From contig JARDYH010000001.1 in NCBI GenBank assembly GCA_029215795.1, positions 181,853,654-181,917,653 of the forward strand: a DNA stretch of 64,000 bases, read 5' to 3'. Position numbers and translations under genes: made by a program. This document shows, piece after piece, positions 46,650-57,945 of this stretch; within the stretch, counting starts at the first letter, position 1, and the number at the start of each line of letters is the position of its first letter. The stretch is from Anniella stebbinsi (Eukaryota; Chordata; Lepidosauria; Squamata; Anniellidae). The notes below the pieces were generated by a model. The model made no database searches. It was not told the origin of the DNA and saw nothing but the letters and a program-made list of their open reading frames with translations.

Positions 46650-48640
46650 AGCTATCTCAGTCTGTCCAAATATGATTGTAGTTGGTATATCAGCCTAGCC
46701 TGATAAAAGGTGCGCCATGCCACTGAGGCCACCTGTGCCTCCAATAACAATTCTGGATCTAAAAACACCCCCACACTAGAATCCTTTAGAGGGAGTGGAA
46801 TCCATCAGAACAGGTTGAATATCACTCATCTGGGCAGAAGAACCACCCACTAAAACAGTACCTTCATCTTTTCTGGACTGTGTCTCAGTTTATTGGCCCT
46901 CATCCAGTCTATTAGTGCACCCAGGCACTGATTCATAATACCCACTGCCTCACTTGGATTTGATGAAAAGGAGAGATAGAGCTGAGTGTCATTTGCATAT
47001 TGGTGAAACCTCAGTCCACATCTGTAGATAACCTCCTCTAGCAATTTCATATACATGTTGAACAACATGGGGATAAAATAGGGATCTGTGGCACCCCAGC
47101 CCAGATCTAGATAATCAATTTAATTCAAGAGTGCCTGGCATTGGCCAGCAACCATCCGCACAAGCACCTTGCCCATGAAGGGGATGTTAGCAATCATATA
47201 GTTGTTAACATCTTCCATGTCCATGTTAGGCCTTTTCAGGAATGACCTAATAACTGCTTCCTTCAAAGCGGCCGGCACCACTCCCTCTCAATGAGGAGCT
47301 GACAACTACTTGTACCCAGTTGGACATCCCCTACCAATTAGATCTAATAAGCCATGAAGGGCAAGGCTCAAGTAAACCAGGTGTTGAAGCAAACCTGGTC
47401 AAGCACGTTGTCCACATTGTCAGGACTCAACAACCAAACTCAACCGACAAAACTAGACCATTTGGTGCTCTGGATACTTCTACAGATATAACTGCATTAA
47501 GTGTGATGTCCAAGTCATAACAAATGCAAGCAACTTTATCTTCAAAGTATCATGCAGAGACATCACAATGTGCTACCAAGGGTTCCATCATGTCTTTCCC
47601 AGGCCCTGATTGCAGAAGGCCATCAACCACTCAGGAAAGCTCCGCTGGATGACTGAGGAGATGCAATGCTGGTGGAAAAGAAGCCCAATTGAAATGGATC
47701 TAGATAATCTATCAACTTTCCTAGTTATCTCTGCATTTGACAAAGTAGCCAGGGTTTTAACAGCGCCAAACGTACCAGGAAATTCCCCTAAAGCCCTCTG
47801 GAATCTATCAGAATCCGTTATCCTTCAAGGGTGAACCATTTTAATAGCTCCCCCACCCTGGCAGAGAGGAAAGGCTGATGAGAGTCTAAACCTCAATAGG
47901 AAGTGATCCAGCCATGACAAGGGAATAGATGTTGATTCCCCACTTTCTGATCACCATCCTCCGGAACAGTTGAGAAAACCAAAACAAATGTGCTGAGCTA
48001 ACAACATGTTGGGACAGCCCCATGATTGTCATGGTGGCCATAGAACCCTGAGCCTCCTCAGATCTGATGACCTCAACATGGAAGATGAGATATCCCCAGA
48101 CCTATGCTTTAAGGTGGATTCCTGCATTGAGCAGGGGGTTGGACACGATGGACTTATAGGCCCCTCCCAACTCTACTATTCTATGATCATCCTAGGCATC
48201 CTCAACACCAAGCCTGAGGCCACCTCCATCAGCTCAGGCAGGGAAACTGATGGGCAGCGGGATGGGTGGTACATCAGCAGAATCCCTAATCTGTCTTGGT
48301 TGCCCAACACAATACAAACACTTGGCACTCAAATAGATAGAAAGTCTAGAGAAAGAGATAGAATTTCTATAGACCCTGACAAACATACTCCATCCCCAAC
48401 CCTCAGTTCTATGTTGATACTATACCGAATATCCAGGATGGCAGAGCTGGGTGAGATTAACCCCTCCCTGTTCCCCCACCCAAGTTTCAGTAATACACAC
48501 CAAGTTGTCCTCTCATCCACAGTTAAATCGTGGATGATGGAGATTTCGTTTTGGACCAACCTGGCTTTCAGCAGCAGCAACACCAGTCCTGAGGGCAAGC
48601 TGGTAAGACACCTAGGAGTCAACTGATTGGGGGAAGAGCC
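46650..48640 (-). mobile_element. L2/CR1-clade LINE, reversed, from endonuclease to RT, RT core deleted
   Basis: The minus strand encodes an APE-endonuclease start (KARLVQNEISIIHDLTVDER), mid regions and MIANIPFMGKVLVRMVAGQ, then jumps to PMLFNMYMKLLEEVIYRCGL, YANDTQLYLSFSS (YADD box changed to YAND) and LIDWMRANKLRHSPEK. The piece between about D-Y-L-D-L and P-M-L-F-N is missing near 47,090-47,120. A CR1 scrap sits inside at 48,112-48,187. The 206-codon + strand frame over the 3' half is antisense noise. Confidence 0.75.
48112..48187 (+). mobile_element. CR1 3' terminal scrap
   Basis: ggattcctgcattgagcagg...ggttggacacgatggactta...actctactattctatgat, the last about 75 bases of CR1, nested in the reversed LINE. 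Confidence 0.85.
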
Positions 48641-48644
48641 ACAA

Positions 48645-49755
48645 GCATGGATAGACATGAAGTGTCTAGTCCCTCTTCTCAGCTGGCCTCTTAATCCCCC
48701 AGCCCCATACCTCCCCCTAGCTGTAACAACACTTATAAGACACACACCCTCCTTCCCTAGGTTATCCAGACAAGTTATAAAATTTCAGTGTAAAGTAAAG
48801 AGCCCCTAGCCTGGCAGACATCCATCCACCCCAAATTTCAGCCCAATGTTAATTGGGGGGGGCAGCAAGCTGTCTGTTGGCTGTGGCCCTCTCTTAATGT
48901 AGCAGCCACCAAGGAGAAGGAACTGAACCACTAAATAGTTTTGAATGTCCCTACCTTCTCCTCTGTTGTCCTGGCTGCTCTACCCTTCTGCTGGTTGCTG
49001 GATTGCCTTGGGTTGGGCAGCTACGATGCTACAAACTAAAAGCCACAGATTGAGTGCCAAAGGCCAAGAGCTTTTTGGTTCTTGCACTTTGGCTCATGTC
49101 TCTTCCAAGATGCAGTGCTAAAGACCTGAAGGGAAGAGAGACTAACAGCTTCAACCAATTGGAAAAGAGGCCCTCCTCCTAGAAATAGTCTCCACATTAA
49201 TTCATGATATTGTGCAAGTGTAAATTAAGGTAAGCTAGTACAAATTTCTGCCTGGCTTGAGTTAAGAAATGCTGTACATGAAAGCTTCTGGGATCCCATG
49301 CTGATGGTTGCCTAGCCGTCTTAAACAAAATGCATCTGTTGTATGCAGGTTGCCACTGCAAGAAGAAGATGCGTAATGCGCACCATAAATGTAGGTTGCT
49401 GCATTTTAAAGTCATCCTAGCAGGTTTTAAACCTCTTTTTTCTGACAAAGCAGATTTGTCTGGATGCTGTTATTTTAGGACAGCAGAGGTGAAAGCAGGT
49501 CTGGATCCCACAAGACAAATCCATGTGTGGAAGCAAGCGCCTGCTTCTACAGACACATTTCAGTGCATATTTGCATATTCATCAGAACGCTTTTCAGTCC
49601 ATATGGAATTGGTGGGATGTGTTTTTTAATGTGAGAGTGGAGGATGCCTATCCCCATTCCAGGAGCCAGGAGTGTGCTTAGTTATGCACACTTTGTTCCT
49701 GTGTTAGTCAAAACGTTGTGTGATAGTATGTAAGGGATATTTGTACAATAAGAAA
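48645..49755. other. Intron sequence, nothing recognised
   Basis: The first 200 bases may still belong to the 5' end of the reversed LINE; the remainder shows no motif. Confidence 0.35.
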
Positions 49756-49759
49756 TATT

Positions 49760-50275
49760 TATTTAAAATACTTATTTTCCTCCATTCTACCTGATAACAG
49801 TTATCCAAGATGGCTTACAGTAAGAACTAACATTACAATATGCAAGAATTTTAAACACTTTGAAAACCCATTTTTATCAATACAATAAAATAATACAAAA
49901 CAATAGCAGTAGCACAACAGAAGAGATTACCCTTTCCTAAAAAAAAAAAGTTTTTATTTGCCAGGAAGGAAGGAAGGATAGAGGTTACATTAAAGTCCCT
50001 GGTGACAGAGTTCCAGAAGTGGCGTTCCATCAATGATAAAACACTGTTGCTACTAACTACCTGTCTCATTGTGTAAAGTGGAGGAACCTAGGCCTGGGCC
50101 TCAGATGATTACTTAAGCACCTGGGCAGAGTCATATTGGGCATAAGTGGTTTTGTTCAGTCCAGATTATTTAAGGCTTTATTGTTTAGTATCAGAACTTC
50201 AAATTGGGCCTGGAAACCAATTGATAACCTGTGAAGTTACTGGAGTGCAGACATGTCTTTGTGCCACTGCACCTT
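49760..50275 (-). mobile_element. LINE 3' part, reversed, decayed
   Basis: ttccagaagtggcgttccat, then atttaaggctttattgtt...aacttcaaattgggcctgga and ccaattgataacctgtgaag follow the same order as the reversed copy at 43,400-43,935. Confidence 0.45.
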
Positions 50276-50977
50276 CTTATATTTATATTCTACTATATGT
50301 TCACTATTATTTGCAAACAAAAAATGTATTGGACAGCAGGTATATAATAATGTAAATAAATCAGTTAAGCATACATGCATTTGGGTAGGACAACATTTTG
50401 GACCCAGTTTGGATGGACTAAAACCTTGGGCCTATTTTTGTTGTGTCTGTATTTTAAGACAGGTTATGTGTTGTTTAATATGCAGTGGCTTTCTTTTGGT
50501 AGAGTTCATAAAGATTTGGCAGTTTACTCCACAAAACTCTACAGAGTAATCCAGCAATTTTCTAGGATTTAGGATTCTTTCAAAGTGCTGTGCCAATAAC
50601 CAATATTCTGCATGAAGAAGACTGAATTCCGCAAACTGTATATGTTATGCACATTAAAGAAGACTCCATGTGGGTGGTAGCATATCTAATCTATTCCCAG
50701 TGGCAGAGCAGAAAAACCTATGGAGGAGAAGGTGCCTTCAAGTTACTGCCATATCTTTGATATAAGAGCAAAGGGCTTTTCTGTCGTTTGGGATTGGGTT
50801 TTGTTTTGTTTTTAATTCTCTAGTGAACGGGGATATTTTCTGGATGCTGAATTCTACACTCAGCCCCAATTTATATGGTTGTATATTACAATCACAGAAC
50901 ACCTGCAACAATATGACGTTTCATGATCTCAGATTTAACTGAAACAGTGAATCCTGCCTCCCCCTGGGCACTTCCTA

Positions 50978-51073
50978 AGATTGGATCCAGAGTAGGATAG
51001 TCACACTTTTGTCATGACTCATTGATGTCAGTGTAAATCAAGTACAGCTAACTTAGTCTGGATCCAAGTCTTC
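50978..51073. repeat. Short palindromic repeat
   Basis: attggatccagagtaggat and agtctggatccaagtcttcc form inverted ends around about 60 bases; likely a small TIR element. Confidence 0.4.
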
Positions 51074-51128
51074 CTATTCAGTCATTTCCCCCCTGAATGG
51101 CCCTTGTGATTTTCTGACCCTTTACACC

Positions 51129-51129
<1 letters not shown>

Positions 51130-51168
<39 letters not shown>
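51130..51168. repeat. (AC)n microsatellite
   Basis: About 19 AC units. Confidence 0.95.
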
Positions 51169-51170
<2 letters not shown>

Positions 51171-51694
51171 CTTTCTCATATCCTTACTAATAAAATTCTG
51201 GAATGAGTCAAGGTAGCGGAAGACCTTTCATAGTCTGCTGATAATGCAGTGGGGCACTTATGGTGTGCAGTTTGCTTCAACTGTGGGGTGCTACGAAATC
51301 TGCAGGAACAGCCTCCCCTTGTGAAAAGCGCTGAGAACTTGCTCCTTTTGCTCTTGAGCAGACCAGGCCCCTCTTGGAAGTTGGGCTCTCTTTAAATTTT
51401 ACATAACCATAATGGTGCAATGAATCCAAAAAGACTCTAAGGGCAATTCTCAATTAAGTAAACAAAATATCCAGCCTCCTATCCACTAGAAGGCACCCAT
51501 GTCAGAATATGAAACCGTTCACTAATTGAGCATTTTACAGGTCTACGTTACAAATACATCTTCATTTTCATAAAGGACCAGCTTTTCAGTAGTTGGGAGT
51601 AGTGCATAGAGGAACTGGTGTGGTTGTCTTTTCTCACAAATCTGATTGTGTTAAACCCAAGTGCAAGATATTTTTAATTCATTCTTATCTTTAG

Positions 51695-51826
51695 ATTTCA
51701 GATGGTCAAGGAGACGAACGGTCAGAGTCGCCCTATGAAAGTGCAGATGAGGGTCTAGCGGAATTATTGCAGTCATCCAAAAAGTCTGACCGAGGAGCTG
51801 CAGCAAGAAAGGAATATGTGTGTCAG
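51695..51826 (+). CDS. NSD2: NSD2 exon: acidic/Ser linker and start of PHD1
   Basis: The acceptor is cttatctttag before 51,695 and the donor is CAG|gtaaag at 51,827; 44 codons, phase 0 both sides. It encodes an acidic patch with [10 protein letters not shown], a strongly conserved NSD2 signature, then SSKKSDRG and KEYVCQ. That last Cys is the first zinc ligand of PHD1, so the finger is split between this exon and the next. It lies 27 kb from the previous exon yet splices in frame, showing the large intron has not disrupted the gene. Confidence 0.94.
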
Positions 51827-52649
51827 GTAAAGAAAAATCAGTTTGATCAGGCTTTTGTTCCTCACTTAAAATAGTGGGGGGAAATGTGAGGATTTCACAG
51901 TGAACCAGCAAATCTGAGGAATATTTTGAAATTGTCATCTAAATAAAATTCTTCTTGTTGTATGTTGTTTGCAAGTAGCATTAAAATATTTAGATGCTAT
52001 GTCAGCCAGCATTGGAAGTAGATTTCTTTGTCTTTTGCTTATGTCATAGTTGGAGATAAAGAGACCATCTTTGACCATCTTTTCCCTAGATTGAATGCAG
52101 CCCATGACTGCATTCAAAATTATTTGCCTACAGTTTACTAAGAGAAAACGTAGCTTTGAGTTAGTGTTGCATAAAGAGGGAACCTGGCATTTTCATATAG
52201 CATTTATAGAGGAGTACATTTACTGGAGTAGGAAAATACAGATATGGTGAGAGCTGTAAAAATATTTTGCTAGTTATTGTAAATGTAAACAACACGTTTC
52301 TAGATTTGGATCATCCCTTAAGGTTGGAGGCTATGCACACTTACCTAAGAAGCACTTTCTTCTAAGTGAGCTTGCATAGGACCATGCTATACACAATTTT
52401 AATTACTCCTTTAGTTTACTTTTAAGTTTAATTGTATGATCCAGAGGGTAGTTAACAAGTGAAGAAGGGGATTTTCCTTCTGCTTTACATGTATACATAT
52501 GGGGTTGAAAGTAAGGCTCATAATAATCTGACAGTTAATTTGAAATAGAAATGTGGTCTTAGATGTGTCATAAAAGTAGGAAAGGAAATGCAGCCCAGAA
52601 GGAAAGAAAAAGAGGGTCAGCATTCTCTTAACTTTTCTCTTCTTCAAAG

Positions 52650-52773
52650 CTCTGTGAAAAGCCTGGGGACTTGTTGCTTTGTGAAGGACGGTGCTTTGGG
52701 GCTTTTCATGCAAGCTGCACTGGAATCTCTCGGAAGCCCTCTGGACACTTTATTTGCAGCGACTGCTCTTCAG
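52650..52773 (+). CDS. NSD2: NSD2 exon: PHD finger 1 (followed by a GC splice donor)
   Basis: The acceptor is cttcttcaaag before 52,650; phase 0 in, phase 1 out. It encodes [20 protein letters not shown] and then [19 protein letters not shown], giving the remaining ligands of a C4HC3 PHD zinc finger (C, C, C, H, C, C, C after the Cys in the previous exon). The only donor that keeps the frame is TTCAG|GCAAGT at 52,774, a non-canonical GC donor inside an otherwise perfect consensus. The nearest GT, four bases on, would break the frame of the next exon. Confidence 0.93.
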
Positions 52774-52779
52774 GCAAGT
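52774..52779 (+). promoter_or_regulatory. GC-type 5' splice site of NSD2 intron
   Basis: The donor reads CAG|GCAAGT. GC-AG introns are a known minor class of U2 introns and normally compensate with strong pairing at the other positions, as here. The matching acceptor is tttttttattag at 57,194-57,204. Confidence 0.85.
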
Positions 52780-54090
52780 CTTGTTCGTGCACACTAGCAA
52801 TGTTTGCATGTTTTGCTTGAAGAAATGGTTATCCTTTTGAGATCATGCTTGGCTAGAGGATAAAGTGCCTCTTATCAAATCCAGTGTATAGATAGTTAAG
52901 GCAGAATTATAGGTGAAGTAAGAGTAGTTGGAATAGTGTAACTTTTCTTTTTCTATTCTTTCTTCATTTTTATCCCTGCTCTGAAATGCTAACCCCAGTT
53001 TATTGATCATTTATCTCATTATTTGTTCCATATGCACAATATCCCTTTACTCTTCTGTATAGAATCTCATTTCCCCCATTCCGTTTGGACATCAGAGACT
53101 GCCACAACTACAGAGAGGATTTTGACTGTGTAGTTCCTTGGAATTATTGTGTGGATCACCTTTCCTTACACTGATTTGATTGGTATTATTTGAGATTGGG
53201 AAGGAATTTCCTCTGCATCCCTTGGCTAGTGAACCTGAGGAGTGTTACCTTCACCCAGTGTATCTTAGTTGGCTTGCATGAGTAATCTGGAATGATGTGC
53301 TCTGTAAGCACTTCTTGCCGTGCATGTTTTTCTGCTTTTGGCCCTTGTCAGGGCTGGATTGAGTGAGCTATAGCCTATGGGGATGTTGGTCTTCTCCAGT
53401 GATTCTCCTGTAGTGCTGATTTAGTGAGCCATGTATATGAAGGATAAGTTACTGTATGTTTAGACCATTTGGCAAGAGTTAGCTACATAAGGGTTTTCTA
53501 CATAATGCAGAGTTGGGTACATTTCATACAGGGTCTAGAGATCAATACGAGTATCTTGAGGGACAAAGGCAGCCATCTGAGGATTCATCTCAGTCCTATG
53601 AAAACTGTACGTCCTTTGGACTGCTGCTGAGGAATAGCTGTCTCCTCAATAATTAGCTAGCTCCTTCCATTATAGTCCTTCCAGTGTTTGGGGGGGATTC
53701 ATTTCTTTGTTCTTTTCCCAGGGGATGGGGGGAGAACTTGATGCTGCAAGTCAGGTCTAGTTCTTGGACTCACCTTAAGGAGCTGTGTTCCGAATATGGG
53801 CCTTGCTTTTATTCTATAGTTCCAGTATTTAGGAAGTCTTGAGCTGCCAGTTACCTGTAGCTGATCAATACTCTTCAAACAAAACAGGCACTAAAATCTG
53901 TTTTAGGTGAGTTCAGTCATTGGTAATGTACCAATAAGAATTAGTAAGAGAAAAATCTTCAGATTCATTTTTTATTCATAATATATGCACTCTCAAAGCG
54001 TAACATCAAAATATAACTTTGTTATTTTAAAGGAAAGCATTGCAAAAGGGTGCAATCTATGAATGTCAGAAGCCCCCCCCCACACACACA
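52780..54090. other. Intron sequence, nothing recognised
   Basis: Unique-looking intron between the PHD1 exon and the repeat at 54,100. Confidence 0.4.
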
Positions 54091-54099
54091 CATACTGAG

Positions 54100-54420
54100 G
54101 CTTTCAATCATCCAATGCAAGGCAGGAGGAGCTCTGCATTTTTCACTAGATGGGCTTTTTTGCCCCCCTAGTGATGGCACTTTGGAGGGGGAGAGACGGA
54201 GTCTGGAAAGGTCGCAAGATCGCTTGTATCCTGATCTCTCCAGTCTCCTCTCATCTCTGCCCACTGAAACATACCCTTTTCTCCCTCACCGAGGTAGCTT
54301 TCCAACCTTGGAGGGCAGCCGGTGTGGTTCTTCCCATGCTTGCCACAAGGGGGTGGGGAGCACTGTCCCTAACCTTGGAAATGGGGAATCCCCACTATCC
54401 TATGGCCCCTCAGACAATAA
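54100..54420 (+). repeat. Unidentified interspersed repeat (copy 3)
   Basis: Third member of the family at 39,575 and 42,600; ends ggggaatccccactatccta followed by tggcccc. Confidence 0.4.
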
Positions 54421-54659
54421 TACTTCCTAAACATTTCTTGTTATCTAAGTACTAAGTTTTCTATTCAACTCTGAATAGGCTGTTCAGTTTTCAGGTCCTG
54501 GTGAGCTTCCAAATGAGAGATGCAGAACTTCAGGTGGGGGATCTCAATCTGGACTGTTTGGAGGGGGGATTCCCTAAAGATACTTTGTAGTTCTGCAAAT
54601 CTTGGGGTTTCCCCAAATGTGCAATATCTCCCTCTTACAACATGGGATCCACACTCACC

Positions 54660-55090
54660 CCTAAAGTTCAAGAATATCAGAGGTATGCTGCCTCTATTTC
54701 TGGAGACCACATAGTGGTCATTTTGTTAGCCTTCCCCATGAATTTGTCTAACCCCGTTTTAAAGTCATCCAAAATGGTGGTCATCACTACATCTTGTGGC
54801 AGAGAATTCCATTGTTTACCTATGCGCTCTGTGAAGAAGACTGAATCTCCCTTCAACTTCATGGGATTACTCCAGGTCTAGCATTATCTCTCCACTTCCT
54901 CTATACCATACATAGTGTTATACCATTCTATCATGTCCCATTGTTTTCTAAGCAAAGAAGCCCCGAATGTTGCAACCTTTTCTCATGGGATAGTTGCTTC
55001 AGCTCCCTGACCCTTTTGCTGCACCTATTCCAGCTCTACAGCACCTTCTTTGCTGTTTGGCGACCAGAACAGTGCACAGTATTCCAAGAC
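54660..55090 (-). mobile_element. CR1/L3 LINE C-terminus, reversed
   Basis: The minus strand reads MKLKGDSVFFTERIGKQWNS and LPQDVVMTTILDDFKTGLDK, the ORF2 C-terminal motif also present in the copies at 18,175 and 41,590. The 3' UTR is missing. Confidence 0.8.
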
Positions 55091-56034
55091 CTAGTTCACC
55101 TATAACGATAACCCATGGGTTGTTGTGACCATATAAGAGTGAGTGCATCCCATGCACTCATTGCTGCTGTTTTGCATCCACATAGCTTGTGTTGGGGTTA
55201 AATACTCTGGGCTGTTTGTCCCTGAACAATCCAAAGATTCTCATGTAACTCAGAAATGAGGGTGCTCCTGGGTTCTTGATGAAAGCAGGTGCAGAGGGGA
55301 AGCAGTGAGCATGTGGGAAGCAATGGGCTTGTTCGCTCTGGCACAACCCTGCTAATTCATGGGTTGACCCATAAATTGGCATTATATGCAAACTAGGTCA
55401 ATGTGTGGTTGCACCATAGATTTATATAATGGCTAGGAATGGACAAAATTCAGAGAAGTGTGAATACTGAACAGTAACTGCATTTTGGTTCACGTATTGA
55501 TTTGGGAAATGCAAATTAGATGGGTTTGCAAACTGAATATATTTCTCTGCCATCCCCAATAACGGCATTACAATATTAGCTGATTTATTTTCAGTTCCTT
55601 TCCTGGTGATTCCAAACATGGGATTCCCTAGCACGGCTTGCACCTCTTCATATTCCTGTCGGTTATCAGCTGTGAGGCAACATTTGGCCACTCTGTCTTG
55701 CTCATCACTCAGGTGCTCAGTTGGCCATTAACCATCACCAAAGAGCTCTTCCAGGTGCTGCGGAGTCTAGCTATCCTGTGCTACTTTGGCAACCACAGGG
55801 TGTGGAGCCAGGCAGGAACAGCTGAGCTTGCCAAAATCCTAACTTGACCTAGAAATCTTCCCCTTCAAGGGGGAGCCAGAAGGAATTCTGGAATCTAAGG
55901 AGCCTCTCAGCTGCAGGAGCACTCTGGCCTGTGTCCATTGTAGCTCACCACATGGGAGCGCTCCCACTTTTGAAGACAACTGTCTTGGAGCAGAAGTAAC
56001 CCAGCAGTGGGGAGCAGTTGTTGTCAGGGTTGCT

Positions 56035-56304
56035 AGGCCTAGCCTAGCACCAACATTGCTATCTTTTCGGCACCAGGTTAAAACTTTTCTCTTTTCCCAG
56101 GCATTTAGCAATATGTGATGAGCTTCATCGATCCTGGTTCTGTTTTTATAGTTGGCTATAAAGCTGTTTATTGTTTTTAGATATATGTTTAGGTATATGT
56201 TGCATGTTTTAGTGGTTTTAAATGTTTTATATTGTTTTAATTGTTTTAATCTTATGGAAATCGTCCAGAGAGCTGCAGCTATGGGGCAGGGTAGAAATGT
56301 AATA

Positions 56305-56344
<40 letters not shown>

Positions 56345-56345
56345 G
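56035..56345 (+). mobile_element. L2 LINE 3' end with (AAT)n tail
   Basis: caacattgctatcttttcgg...caggttaaaacttttctctt...gcatttagcaatatgtgatg matches 46,365-46,440, then gtccagagagctgcagctat and aatgtaataaataataat with about 18 AAT units. Strongly 5' truncated. Confidence 0.85.
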
Positions 56346-57204
56346 TCAGATCTGTGCACTATGACCCCATGTGGTGACCCAGTTCATCTGGAACTGTAAC
56401 CTGCTGAATGTCAGCTACTCTGTGTGACTGAAAAGACTGCATACTGAGGATTTTGAACATCAGTTGGCCCACTAAAAGATCACACTGTCCAGGGGGTGGG
56501 ATTGGGAGTGACCTGAATGACACTGCTTTTGTACATCATTGTCAGAAACTGTCCCTTATGCCCATGTCAGGAACAGGGGAACTCATGTTGCCTGTAAATT
56601 TCCACTACTGTAAACAAAAGGAGGAGGAGCCTAACCTACTTTTCATGCTCAGTTTGGACATAGTCAGGCAGAGATCACTGGAAAAGTTTCTGCGCCTTAT
56701 TTTGCATTACAACTTCTGCTGTTTTTTATTATTATTATTTCCATTGTTATCTGAGAGCTGAAGAAGGCTTCACTCTGGATGGCATTCATTGCCTTGTGGA
56801 TTATGTGGATCCTCTGAAAGGAGGATAATCCACAGTCTACCTTTAAGGGTACAACAATGTACACATAACATAACTTTTCCATTTATGCAAAGAAAATGAA
56901 AGAAATCAGAAGAAAGATTCATGGTATTGCTTTTAAAATAGAGCATATGTTTATAATTTATCACCAACAAAAGGCACAATCTCTGATAGAAGTATTTAGG
57001 GTTGAAAAGAGTGATAGGAAAAGAGTTACTGAGTTAATGCATGTGAAGGATAAATTTGTAACAATGTTTCTATGTGTGGTGGTTTTCAATTTAGTAACAC
57101 GGTTTTAATTCCTGATGTTTGATTAATTACCCATAGTCAGAACTTAATCTGGTTTTGTTCTAATCTTTAAGAATATTCAACAATGCTTTTCTTTTTTTTA
57201 TTAG

Positions 57205-57405
57205 GTGTTCACACATGTTTTGTGTGTAAAGAGAAAAAGTCAGAAGTGAAGCGCTGCGTAGTATCTCACTGTGGGAAATTTTACCATGAAGCTTGCGTGA
57301 ATAAATTCCGCATGACAGTTTTTGAAAACAGGGGCTTTCGGTGCCCTCTCCACAGTTGTGTGAGCTGTCATGTTACTAATCCTTCAAATCCCAAAGTATC
57401 CAAAG
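57205..57405 (+). CDS. NSD2: NSD2 exon: PHD finger 2
   Basis: The acceptor is ttttattag before 57,205 and the donor is AAAG|gtattt at 57,406; phase 1 in, phase 1 out, 201 bases. It encodes [30 protein letters not shown] and [11 protein letters not shown], supplying the Cys/His ligands of the second PHD finger (C-x2-C ... C...C ... H-x2-C ... C-x2-H) and the beginning of the extended zinc module that continues in the next, off-window, exon. Sequence conservation to mammals is very high. The DIRS element D begins only about 200 bases into the next intron. Confidence 0.95.
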
Positions 57406-57507
57406 GTATTTATTTTCTATATATTTTTCTTACAACTTTAAAGAGCTTTCTCAGAGGCAGTTCACATGTTATCAACAGCCTAGATCAGCTGGGGAACCTA
57501 GGGTGAC

Positions 57508-57610
57508 CCTCCAGATATTATTAGACTACGTTTCCCATATCCCTGACTATTAGCCATATTGGCTGGGGCTGATGAGAATTGGAATCCAATATCATCTAGA
57601 GAGTCACAGG
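57508..57610. repeat. Palindromic repeat, left part (interrupted by DIRS D)
   Basis: ccctccagatattattagac ... catattggctggggctgatg ... tcatctagagagtcacagg. The other copies and the general form of this family continue into ttccccacccc, which here resumes at 63,626 on the far side of the DIRS element. Confidence 0.75.
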
Positions 57611-57766
57611 TTCTTCTTCGTGGTCTCTGTGCATCACACATATGGGCTCGCGCCGACGCCGAGCCCGCTTCGGGAAAACTTCCTTAGCTAGCTTAGATTT
57701 TGGCGGGAACCCCTCCCCCCACCACCCTATCGCGCATGCTCAGGGTTCCTGCCTACCTCAGTTCTT
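57611..57766 (+). repeat. DIRS D left inverted terminal repeat
   Basis: Starts ttcttcttcgtggtctctgt and runs to cctacctcagttctt. The reverse complement of 63,443-63,598 matches it nearly throughout, including gcccgcttcgggaaaacttc and the block cttagctagcttagattttgg. Differences are a few bases near the outer end. Confidence 0.9.
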
Positions 57767-57945
57767 CTTCGACCGCTTCGCTGATCGCCTCGCAGGAGAC
57801 TTCCTCACGATCCGTTCATATTTCTGTGGAGATAAATAGTTAGAGTTAGCTTAGATAGTTTAAAAGTTATATAGTTTATATCGTTCGTGTGTTTTTACAA
57901 AAAAAATTTTTTTTTATCTTAGCGTTGTTTTTGTTTTTTCTGCCT

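Larger units (their letters stand above)
6248..57405 (+). other. NSD2: NSD2 gene, internal part (ten coding exons and their introns)
   Basis: Ten exons splice in one consistent frame with phases 1,0,0,1,0,1,0,0,1,1 at their 3' ends and total 1,729 coding bases. They encode, in order, PWWP1, a linker, an HMG box, a basic/Ser-rich linker, PHD1 and PHD2. Among the NSD paralogues the HMG box is a mark of NSD2, which argues against NSD1 and NSD3. NSD2 is a nuclear histone H3K36 mono/dimethyltransferase; the PWWP reads methylated H3K36 and the PHD fingers help chromatin targeting. The catalytic SET domain lies downstream of the window and the N-terminal coding exon upstream. The exons carry no stops or frameshifts, so the gene looks functional. 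The intron at 24,587-51,694 is about 27 kb and is filled with retroelements. Confidence 0.95.

Noticed and set aside
48006..48626. 206-codon open frame on the + strand
   Set aside because: It lies antisense to a reversed LINE endonuclease region and includes a CR1 tail; the protein has no recognisable motif.
56896..57108. Basic 70-codon open frame just before the PHD2 exon
   Set aside because: No homology to NSD2 and not needed for phase; the flanking exons join directly in frame.
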